DNA of 64,000 nt from Paludibacteraceae bacterium. GTDB taxonomy: Bacteria > Bacteroidota > Bacteroidia > Bacteroidales > Paludibacteraceae. The notes under the pieces were generated by a model. It saw only the letters and a list, made by a program, of their open reading frames with translations. It made no database searches and was not told the origin of the DNA. The stretch covers positions 124,001 to 188,000 of the forward strand of contig JAEERP010000001.1 of NCBI GenBank assembly GCA_016285885.1. The letters are read 5' to 3'. Positions 49,201-56,415 of the stretch are shown one piece after another; positions within the stretch are counted from its first letter, which is position 1, and each line of letters opens with the position of its first letter. A program made the position numbers and the translations under genes.

Positions 49201-51601
49201 TTCCTGCGTAATAGACAGTCTCAAATCCATTGAAAGTTTTTGTGTCAATGGAGGTGACTGAGTTGGGAATGATGGCAACAGAATCAGTACCTATATAAGC
49301 GACTAATTTCGTTTTCCCTTCATCCGCATAGACGAGGTCGCCATCGAAAATGTCACCTTTAATGTGCCGTTTTGCGCCCCATGGACTACCCGTGGCCGTT
49401 CCTGTGTAATAGACAGTCTCAAATCCATTGAAAGTGTTCTTGCCGATGTTGTAGATAGAGTCTGGAATGGTGACGACAGAATCGGTGCCTATGTATGCGA
49501 CTAATTTTTTTTGGCCCCGATCCTCATATATGAGGTCACCGTCTCTACTGATCCCTCTATGGTTTGCGCCCCAAGGACTACCTGTGGCGTTTCCTTTGTA
49601 AACGGCGACATTTATGCCATAGAATGCATCTTCGCCGATTTCTGTGACGGAATCTGGGATGAAAATAATAGAGAGTGAACATTCGGAAAATGCGTATCTT
49701 CCTATAGAGGTGACTGAGTCCGGAATTTGCACGGAAGCTATATTCTTGTTGTATCTGAATGCATTTTCGTTGATGGTTTTCACTTGTTTAGGAATGGATA
49801 CGACCTTGTCCTCCCCAATGTAGGCAGCTAAATTTTCTTTATGTTCATCGGAATAGATGAAATCTCCATCGAAATAAGCCTCACGGATGTGTCTTGCCGC
49901 TCCCCATGAGCTTCCTTGGGCAGTTCCATCATATATTATGGTGCTCGCATTACTGAATGCACCTTCTCCTATTGTTGTGACTGAGCTTGGAATTTTAATA
50001 TAAGTCAACCCGGAGCATCCTCTGAATGCGGAGTTGCCAATTGTTGTGACAGAGTTGGGTATAGAGATAGTCTTTAGATTGTAATGCCATGCAAATGCGC
50101 TGAATTGAATATTTTCGACATAGTCAGGAATAATGACAGATGAGTCTGAACCTAAGTAATAAGCCAATATGGTTTTTTCTTTGTTCGCAAAGACAAAATC
50201 ACCATCGAATATACTACCATAGATACGTCTATGTTCTCCCCATTCATGTACATTAGCTGGTCCGTTATAAAAAAGAGTATCTATGCCAGTTAATGCATGG
50301 AATCCAATACTTGTGACACTGCTTGGAATAACGATGGATGACAATCCTCTACATCCATCGAATGCATGGTCCCCGATGGATGTGACAGATTCTGGTATTT
50401 CAACTGATTTTAGTCCAGTACACCCTTCGAATGCGTTGTCGTTGATGTATTTGACAGAATTAGGAATGGTAATGCTCGTTAATCCGACACAACTTCTAAA
50501 GGTGTAATTGTTTATTGTTGTGATGGAGTTGGAAATGGTAACTTCTGTCAGTCCGCTGCAGTTACTGAAAGCATATTCCTCTAATGAGGTGACGGAGTTT
50601 GGTATGTTAATGGATGTCAACCTTTCACAATTAGCGAATGCGTTTTTCCTGATGGTCTTAACGGAGTTGGGAATATTGATGGATGATAATTTTTTACAAT
50701 TAGAGAATGCGTATTCTCCTATGATAGTGACTGAGTTCGGAATGGTGACCGATTTCAGTGTTTCGTTTCCTTGAAATGCGCGGTCTCCAATGATTTTTAC
50801 GTTATTAGGAATGGTTACGGCTGTGTCTGTGCCTAAGTATTTGAGTAAGTTCTCTTTCTCTTCATCAGCATAGGAGAAGTCTCCATACTCGTATGACTTC
50901 CTGATTTTTGCTCCCCATGGACTTCCTGAGGATATTCCTCCGTAATAGATGGTATCTGTACCATAAAAGGCACTACCCCCAATATAGGTGACGGTTTTGG
51001 GAACTACGACAGAGGATAGTTGGCAACCATTGAATGCGGACGTTTCGATGCGAGTAACGGAGTCTGGAATGGTAACTGACGATAATTTGCAGTTGTGAAA
51101 CGCATTACTCTTGATTTCTGTGACAGACTTGGGAATGCTGGCGTCAACCAGTCTTATACAATCTTTAAATGTGTATTCATAAATGATCTTGAGAGAATCG
51201 GGGATGTCGAAGGATGTCAGCAATGAACACTTGGCGAATGCGGTTGGTCCGATGAAGTTGACCGTTTTCGGAATCGTAACGGAAGTCAGATTCGTGCAAC
51301 CTTGAAATGCTTGATAGTTTATGGATTTAACGGAACTTGGAATCACAACGGATTTTATTTCTGTATGATCCATGTATGCCTGGGGATAGATGCTTGTGAC
51401 GTTGTATTCAATTCCTTCATATTCTACTTTTTCGGGTATGACAATCTCTTCCAAATCAATAGAGTTTGAAAATACGGATACGTTTTTTTGAATGGAGTCT
51501 GTCTCGAAATAACGATAGTCTCCAATCGTAAAATACTTATCCGCCATTGTAGGCATAGCCATGAAGCATAGGCATGCCAGCCAGCAGAATAGGTGGCGCA
51601 T
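46280..51601 (-). CDS. Giant LRR_5/BspA-like surface protein with T9SS C-terminal domain (start could be 51661)
   Basis: Many SVTIPNSVTSIGxxAFxxCxxL repeats; signal peptide MRHLFCWLACLCFMAMPTMA; C-terminus ATLYDLHGKAVASVAYTEGLTTVDGLREGVYIVCGVKVIVRRGK. Confidence 0.88.
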   Translation of the reverse strand: MRHLFCWLACLCFMAMPTMADKYFTIGDYRYFETDSIQKNVSVFSNSIDLEEIVIPEKVEYEGIEYNVTSIYPQAYMDHTEIKSVVIPSSVKSINYQAFQGCTNLTSVTIPKTVNFIGPTAFAKCSLLTSFDIPDSLKIIYEYTFKDCIRLVDASIPKSVTEIKSNAFHNCKLSSVTIPDSVTRIETSAFNGCQLSSVVVPKTVTYIGGSAFYGTDTIYYGGISSGSPWGAKIRKSYEYGDFSYADEEKENLLKYLGTDTAVTIPNNVKIIGDRAFQGNETLKSVTIPNSVTIIGEYAFSNCKKLSSINIPNSVKTIRKNAFANCERLTSINIPNSVTSLEEYAFSNCSGLTEVTISNSITTINNYTFRSCVGLTSITIPNSVKYINDNAFEGCTGLKSVEIPESVTSIGDHAFDGCRGLSSIVIPSSVTSIGFHALTGIDTLFYNGPANVHEWGEHRRIYGSIFDGDFVFANKEKTILAYYLGSDSSVIIPDYVENIQFSAFAWHYNLKTISIPNSVTTIGNSAFRGCSGLTYIKIPSSVTTIGEGAFSNASTIIYDGTAQGSSWGAARHIREAYFDGDFIYSDEHKENLAAYIGEDKVVSIPKQVKTINENAFRYNKNIASVQIPDSVTSIGRYAFSECSLSIIFIPDSVTEIGEDAFYGINVAVYKGNATGSPWGANHRGISRDGDLIYEDRGQKKLVAYIGTDSVVTIPDSIYNIGKNTFNGFETVYYTGTATGSPWGAKRHIKGDIFDGDLVYADEGKTKLVAYIGTDSVAIIPNSVTSIDTKTFNGFETVYYAGTATGSPWGAKRHIKGDIFDGDFVFADEAKTKLVAYIGTDSAVTISKSVTSIDTKTFNGFETVYYAGTATGSPWGAKSHIEGDIFDGDFVYADEAKTRLVAYIGTASVVVIPNSVTSIDANTFSGIETIYYAGTATGSPWGAKRHKRSFVDGDFIYADEGKTKLIAYAGMDSVVVIPKQVKTIGDSAFYGNTKITAVTFSDSVSVIGVATFKNCTSLSSLIVPNSVTKIGTDAFSGIDTVCYLMGTDTILIIKDFYIIHNLQELLTYRDINHNGYHLNGRLDADIDLSPVCGIINGEIVSWETINLGDAMFDGGNHTITNLYINRSNYYIALLNGRHIENLTVKNAYVKGTDAAGITSCTSPLLLVNCHFEGVVIGTDFAGGLNLYGKASTLVNCSNYGLVVGGKNAADGIYAQKPINCYNRGRIVSNESTAKGVGMYCCCNPTNCYNAGAIISTEAYSIYEAYKSCFNLKIEGINLHDEENVQEMDSSAFLSGSVTDSLNKYVAQNPKTYDGWTIKDSIPLLPWVQGEDGFPRFEGVDLQPTQGYIVRFTGKVNNIEVSLDGTINLPVCPVDGCTYVFSNDFDGKNIVSDTTVAVSQITDPNFLERDDDGFYLIHNGAELAKFRDVVNEGAVAINGRLANDIDLSEECKDSVWIPIGVNKNGKDYIAFEGVFDGAGHAIEHLYDIDSPDKEGIHWDRGLFGNTKNATIQNVVVKNSRITGYCVSAIVASAENTTILNCGSEAELYGYSDYGAASMLAYGKGTLKVMNCYNLGVVGSEWQAAAIASYNHGTSELENCYSSALITWDKRYEYPQEKETGPFCQVERCVRCFTDSVICNYDNEREGVTKTSTDYIKSDAFLADMNAWVDSMNAAQSEIVFARWVRDEVDGYPKLQPTHTSVSLPDVRRATPDGISVYAVDGTIYIRSAHARKATLYDLHGKAVASVAYTEGLTTVDGLREGVYIVCGVKVIVRRGK
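48700..49580 (-). repeat. Near-identical 198-bp (66-aa) tandem repeats within the LRR_5 gene
   Basis: ggactacc landmark at 48789, 48987, 49185, 49383 (198 bp apart) and 49575 (192 bp). Confidence 0.9.
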
Positions 51602-51623
51602 TGCCCTCTTTGTAACTGTATCC

Positions 51624-51822
51624 TTCCTATCGAACCATGTGATCGTGAAAAAATGTCTCATACCATTCGTTTTTTGACAGGCCCTGAATTTTTATCCTTC
51701 TCGGCAACCGCTGGAACCTACATGCCCATTGCCGAAATCCGTCCATATATTGAACCGATTCGGCAAATATATCATTATTCCAATATGATTGCAAAATATT
51801 GGTGTATAAATTTTATTTTACG
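51624..51822 (-). repeat. ~195-bp conserved leader repeat, copy 2 (upstream of 51601)
   Basis: See 45628-45827. Confidence 0.85.
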
Positions 51823-51906
51823 GCTTGGTTGTTGATAAATGTGATGGCGTGGGAATTTTGAATGCCCATCCGGTTCAATGTCCGCCTCGTAGGGGCAACA
51901 CATTAT

Positions 51907-52248
51907 CTAGCCCAACGGTTCGGCGTCCATCCAGCCATAGAGGCAGAAACCCAGCATCAAGGCCCCTAAGAAGGGGTATCCCTTGGAGGTGAAGTAGATG
52001 GCCAGTAGTTGGATGACAGCGGTCAGTATCAGTTTCCAGAAGATGGCGCTGTTCTCAGGGTTGCCCGGATTCACGTCCTCCTCCAGCGGGAGGTAGTTTT
52101 GGCTTGTCACCCAAGCTACGGCGATCAAGCCTACCGAGCAGAAGAACGATAGCCATGGGTTGTCGATCCTATGTCCAACCACGAACAGGCTGACGGCGAC
52201 AACCAACAGTAGGATGCTGTTTAGCATGCTTTTTCTTTTTAGGTCCAT
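51907..52248 (-). CDS. Small integral membrane protein
   Basis: 113 aa, 3-4 hydrophobic segments. Confidence 0.6.
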   Translation of the reverse strand: MDLKRKSMLNSILLLVVAVSLFVVGHRIDNPWLSFFCSVGLIAVAWVTSQNYLPLEEDVNPGNPENSAIFWKLILTAVIQLLAIYFTSKGYPFLGALMLGFCLYGWMDAEPLG

Positions 52249-52273
52249 TACTATAGAGGATTGGATGGTGGGG

Positions 52274-52633
52274 TTATAACTTCGTCCAGATGAGCCGTTT
52301 GGCGAAGTAGAGGATGAGCAGGATCATGGTGACCCGCAAAACAGCGTCGGGCTCGTTGTTCCTCATGCAGATGTAGAAGACGATCGTCAGCACAATCGCC
52401 TTGACGATGCTGAAGATCGCATCGAAACCAGCCGCCATGCCGTCGCCCGCCGGGTCGCTATTAAAATCCCGAGGGGTTATTGTCAGCCAGACAAATACGC
52501 TTACGCCGAGCACCAATGCGCCTGCGAGGGGACTCCACCTCGACGCGAAATAGACGGCGGTCAACAGTAGGAGGCCGATGACTATTAATATCAGATATAC
52601 TATTATGTTTTCTTTTGTGCTTTTTGAACTCAT
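52274..52633 (-). CDS. Small integral membrane protein (ORF start trimmed to MSSKSTKENIIVYLIL)
   Basis: Hydrophobic segments; the upstream part of the ORF lies in intergenic repeat sequence. Confidence 0.6.
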   Translation of the reverse strand: MSSKSTKENIIVYLILIVIGLLLLTAVYFASRWSPLAGALVLGVSVFVWLTITPRDFNSDPAGDGMAAGFDAIFSIVKAIVLTIVFYICMRNNEPDAVLRVTMILLILYFAKRLIWTKL

Positions 52634-52676
52634 TATAAATCGTAAATTGTAAATCGTCAAATCGTAAATCTGTTTC

Positions 52677-52768
52677 GGCCTTTCAGGCCTATAATGCACC
52701 GCTTCCGATTAATTTCCTAACCCAGGGCGTTGCCTTGGGCTATATTTGTTTTGGCCTTTCAGGCCTAT
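52677..52768. repeat. REP-like composite (ggcctttcaggcct ... cccagggcgttgccttgggct ... ggcctttcaggcct)
   Basis: Also at 54440-54531 and 56191-56282; its core is the reverse complement of the agcccagggcaacgccctggg core. Confidence 0.8.
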
Positions 52769-52893
52769 GCACAACCTCCCTCAATCATGAATCGCCTGCA
52801 TTTAAATCGTAAATTGTAAATAGTTAAATCGTAAATCAAAAATGGTTCCATCGAACCGCTATTCCCTAATTCAAAATTCAAAATTCAAAATTC

Positions 52894-54060
52894 TTAATTC
52901 TCAATTACCGTCCATCCCTCCGGTATCCTGCTCTCCCCGGACTTCTTCGGCAACTCTTTCGGGCAGATGAAGGTGCCGTTAGGGGCGACGCCGGAGAGCC
53001 AGTTGCGGGTGCTCGAACTGGATTCCCCATCTATTCTATGCTCCTCTTCCCTTTCTATGACTTCAAATCTATACTCCTCGTTCCACTTTGTGAACCCCAC
53101 ATTGATTTCGACGAGGTTAGTGCACCCACTGAACATTTCTGTGTAGCACTCAGTTGCCAGTTTTTCTGCGGGTAGTTGCGGCGCCTGTGTGAGGTTGGTG
53201 CATCCTTTGAACATTTCTGTGTAGCACTTAGTTGCCAGTTTTTCTGCGGGTAGTTGCGGCGCCTGTGTGAGGTTGGTGCACCCGCTGAACATTCCGTTGT
53301 AGCAGTTCTTAGCCAATGCTTTGGCGGGTAATTCAGGGGCTTTTGTTAAGTTGGTACACTCTGTGAACATGTATGCGTAGCAATGGTCTGCCAGTTTTGT
53401 GGCGGGTAGTTTAGGGGCTTGTGCGAGGCTGGTGCATCCCCAGAACATTCCGAAGTAGCACCCCTTTGTCAGTTGTGTGGCAGGTAATTCAGGGGCTTTT
53501 GTTAAGTTGGTACACTCTGTGAACATTCCTGAGTAGCAATAGTCTGCCAGTTTTGTGGCGGGTAGCTTAGGCGCTTGTGTGAGGCTTGTACATCCGACGA
53601 ACATTCCTCCATAGCAATCCTTTGCCAATGTTGTGGCGGGTAGTTGTGGCGTTTGTGTGAGGCTTTCGCACCTGCTGAATAAATGATAGAAACAATAATC
53701 GTTCGGTATGACCGTTGTTTCTCCCTTCCCGTCGATGAGGCTCATCACGCTACCGCTGGCGGCGATGCGTCCCGTTATGACGAAACAAGTGTTCTCCCCG
53801 TAAGTTTTTGATATTCCTTGCGGGTTGTATCCTCTGAGCAGGGCTTTCTTCTTGTTGGGTAAGTCGATGAGCGTATTGTTTTTGAGTCTTTCCCACGTTT
53901 TCCCGCCATCCAAGGAGTATTGCACGTCGGGGTCGTTTCCCCCTACATTATAGATGCCGAATGATGAACTGTCCGCCTTCGCCGTGAAGGTGAGGTAGTT
54001 GGCGGCATGGAGGGCGCTGGTGGCGCACAAGAAGAGGAGCAATAGGATTTTCTTTATCAT
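52894..54060 (-). CDS. CYxxMFxxC-repeat surface protein, single cassette
   Basis: MIKKILLLLFLCATSALHAANYLTFTA; 7-8 repeats; C-terminal cap ends RIPEGWTVIEN, no T9SS tag. Confidence 0.82.
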   Translation of the reverse strand: MIKKILLLLFLCATSALHAANYLTFTAKADSSSFGIYNVGGNDPDVQYSLDGGKTWERLKNNTLIDLPNKKKALLRGYNPQGISKTYGENTCFVITGRIAASGSVMSLIDGKGETTVIPNDYCFYHLFSRCESLTQTPQLPATTLAKDCYGGMFVGCTSLTQAPKLPATKLADYCYSGMFTECTNLTKAPELPATQLTKGCYFGMFWGCTSLAQAPKLPATKLADHCYAYMFTECTNLTKAPELPAKALAKNCYNGMFSGCTNLTQAPQLPAEKLATKCYTEMFKGCTNLTQAPQLPAEKLATECYTEMFSGCTNLVEINVGFTKWNEEYRFEVIEREEEHRIDGESSSSTRNWLSGVAPNGTFICPKELPKKSGESRIPEGWTVIEN

Positions 54061-54080
54061 ATATTCAATTGTTGATTATA

Positions 54081-54107
54081 CAAATATAATTTTTTTTGCG
54101 ATAAAAA
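54081..54107 (-). promoter_or_regulatory. Shared promoter-like element
   Basis: caaatataattttttttgcgataaaaa, minus strand contains TATATTTG. Confidence 0.6.
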
Positions 54108-54198
54108 TTAATGGGGGGCATGTGAATTAAGAATTAAGAATTAAGAATTTTGAATTTTGAATGGCCATCCGGTTTATTGTTCGTTCGGTTCAATGTCC

Positions 54199-54281
54199 GC
54201 CCTGAAAGGGCACAACATTATCTAGCCCAGGGCAACGCCCTGGGGAAATGGCCCGGGGGTTAATATGCGCCCTGAAAGGGC
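54199..54281. repeat. REP-like composite (gccctgaaagggc ... agcccagggcaacgccctgggg ... gccctgaaagggc)
   Basis: Also at 42784-42867, 46055-46138, 55934-56016; partial at 51877-51915. Confidence 0.85.
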
Positions 54282-54317
54282 AAAACAATTATGTTAGAGA
54301 CGCATGGTCGTCCCATT

Positions 54318-54345
54318 GTAGAGACGCACGGCCGTGCGTCTCTAC
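54318..54345. repeat. Perfect 28-bp palindrome GTAGAGACGCACGGCCGTGCGTCTCTAC
   Basis: Identical copy at 56069-56096. Confidence 0.95.
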
Positions 54346-54439
54346 ATCGGCCGTGCATCTCTACACACAACCCTCCTCAATCATGAATTGTGTGCATTTA
54401 AATCGTAAATCGTAAATTGTCAAATCGTAAATTTGTTAA

Positions 54440-54531
54440 GGCCTTTCAGGCCTATAATGCACCGTATCCGATGAATTTCCTAACCCAGGGCGATGCCCCG
54501 GGCTATATCTGTTAAGGCCTTTCAGGCCTAT
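54440..54531. repeat. REP-like composite, ggcctttcaggcct type
   Basis: See 52677-52768. Confidence 0.8.
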
Positions 54532-54664
54532 GCGAACAATCCTCCTCAATCATGAATCGCGTGCATCTAAATAGTAAATTGTAAATCGTCAAATCGTAAA
54601 TCAAAATTGGTTCCATCGAACCGCTATTCCTAATCCTTAATTCTTAACTCATAATTCTTAATTC

Positions 54665-55795
54665 TTAATTCTCAATTACCTTCCATCCTTCCGGTATTCT
54701 GTTTTGTCCGAATTCTTCTGGTAGCTTTATCGGGCCGATGAATGTGCCGTTGGGTGCGACGCCGGAGAGCCAGTTGTAGTTGTTCGAGCGTTTTTCTCCA
54801 TACCAGTCATACTCCGTCCATTGGGTGAACCCCACCTTGATTTCGGCGAGTTTGGAGCACCCGCTGAACATCTCTGCGTAGCAATCTTTTCCCAATGTTG
54901 TGGCGGGGAGTTCAGGGGCCTGTGTGAGGCTGGTGCATCCCTTGAACATTTCTGCATAGCACCCCTCTGCCAGTTGGGTGGCAGGTAATTTAGGTGCTTG
55001 TGTGAGACTGGAACACTCGTTGAACATTCCTGTGTAGCAGCACCATGCCAATTGGGTAGCAGGTAGTTCAGGGGCTTGCGCTAGATTGTAACAACCTTTG
55101 AACATGTATAAGTAACAAGACGTATCCAATGTCGTGGCGGGTAGTTGCGGGGCTTGCTTGAGGTTTTCGCACTTGCTGAACATTCCTGCGTAGCAACTGT
55201 CTGCTAATTGGGTGGCGGGTAGTTGCGGGGCCTGTACGAGACTGGTGCACTCCCAAAACATTCCTTCGTAGCACTCCTTCTCTAATGTCGTGGCGGGTAA
55301 TTCAGGGGCTTGCTTGAGATTGGTGCATCCGCTGAACATTCCTCCATAGCAATCCTTTGCCAATGTTGTGGCGGGTAGTTGTGGGGCTTGTGTCAGACCG
55401 TCGCATCTCATAAATAGCTGGTAGAAACAGTATTCTCCCGGGATGTCCAAACTTTCCCCCTTCCCGTCGATGAGGCTCATCACGCTACCGCTGGCGGCGA
55501 TGCGTCCCGTCATGACGAAACAAGTGTTCTCCCTGTAGGTTTTTGATATTCCTTCTGGGTTATATCCTTTTATCAGGGCTTTCTTCTTGTTGGGTAAATC
55601 GATGAGCGTATTGTTTTTGAGCTTTGTCCATGTTTCCCCGTTATTTAGGGAGTATTGCACGTCGGGGTCGTTCCCTCCTTTGTTACGGATGCCGAACGAT
55701 GATCTGTCCGCCTCCGCCGTGAAGGTGAGGTAGTTGGCGGCATGGAGGGCGCTGGTGGCGCACAAGAAGAGGAGCAATAGGATTTTCTTTATCAT
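54665..55795 (-). CDS. CYxxMFxxC-repeat surface protein, single cassette (tandem paralog of 52894-54060)
   Basis: N-terminus MIKKILLLLFLCATSALHAANYLTFTAEAD nearly identical to neighbour. Confidence 0.82.
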   Translation of the reverse strand: MIKKILLLLFLCATSALHAANYLTFTAEADRSSFGIRNKGGNDPDVQYSLNNGETWTKLKNNTLIDLPNKKKALIKGYNPEGISKTYRENTCFVMTGRIAASGSVMSLIDGKGESLDIPGEYCFYQLFMRCDGLTQAPQLPATTLAKDCYGGMFSGCTNLKQAPELPATTLEKECYEGMFWECTSLVQAPQLPATQLADSCYAGMFSKCENLKQAPQLPATTLDTSCYLYMFKGCYNLAQAPELPATQLAWCCYTGMFNECSSLTQAPKLPATQLAEGCYAEMFKGCTSLTQAPELPATTLGKDCYAEMFSGCSKLAEIKVGFTQWTEYDWYGEKRSNNYNWLSGVAPNGTFIGPIKLPEEFGQNRIPEGWKVIEN

Positions 55796-55815
55796 ATATT
55801 CAATTGTTGATTATA

Positions 55816-55842
55816 CAAATATAATTTTTTTTGCGATAAAAA
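55816..55842 (-). promoter_or_regulatory. Shared promoter-like element
   Basis: caaatataattttttttgcgataaaaa. Confidence 0.6.
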
Positions 55843-55933
55843 TTAATGGGGGGCATGTGAATTAAGAATTAAGAATTAAGAATTTTGAATTTTGAATGGC
55901 CATCCGGTTTATTGTTCGTCCGGTTCAATGTCC

Positions 55934-56016
55934 GCCCTGAAAGGGCACAACATTATCTAGCCCAGGGCAACGCCCTGGGGAAATGGTTGGGGTGTTCATT
56001 TGCGCCCTGAAAGGGC
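55934..56016. repeat. REP-like composite, gccctgaaagggc type
   Basis: See 54199-54281. Confidence 0.85.
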
Positions 56017-56068
56017 ATGATAATTATGAATTAAGAATTAAGAATTTTGAATGCCCATCCAGTTCATT

Positions 56069-56096
56069 GTAGAGACGCACGGCCGTGCGTCTCTAC
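56069..56096. repeat. Perfect 28-bp palindrome GTAGAGACGCACGGCCGTGCGTCTCTAC
   Basis: Identical to 54318-54345. Confidence 0.95.
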
Positions 56097-56190
56097 AACG
56101 GCCGTGCATCTCTACACACAACCCTCCTGAATCATGAATTGCGTGCATCTAAATAGTAAATTGTAAATTGTCAAATCGTAAATCTGTTAA

Positions 56191-56282
56191 GGCCTTTCAG
56201 GCCTATAATGCACCGCTTCCGATTAATTTCCTAACCCAGGGCGATGCCCCGGGCTATATCTGTTAAGGCCTTTCAGGCCTAT
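56191..56282. repeat. REP-like composite, ggcctttcaggcct type
   Basis: See 52677-52768. Confidence 0.8.
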
Positions 56283-56415
56283 GCGAACAATCCTCCTCAA
56301 TCATGAATCGCGTGCATCTAAATAGTAAATTGTAAATCGTCAAATCGTAAATCAAAATTGGTTCCATCGAACCGCCATTCCTAATCCTTAATTCTTAACT
56401 CATAATTCTTAATTC

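Noticed and set aside
51593-51835. 80-aa plus-strand ORF MAHCPLCNCILPIEPCDREKMSHTIRFLTGPEF...
   Set aside because: Lies in the duplicated leader; the homologous stretch at 45.65 kb is frameshifted in this frame, so coding is not conserved.
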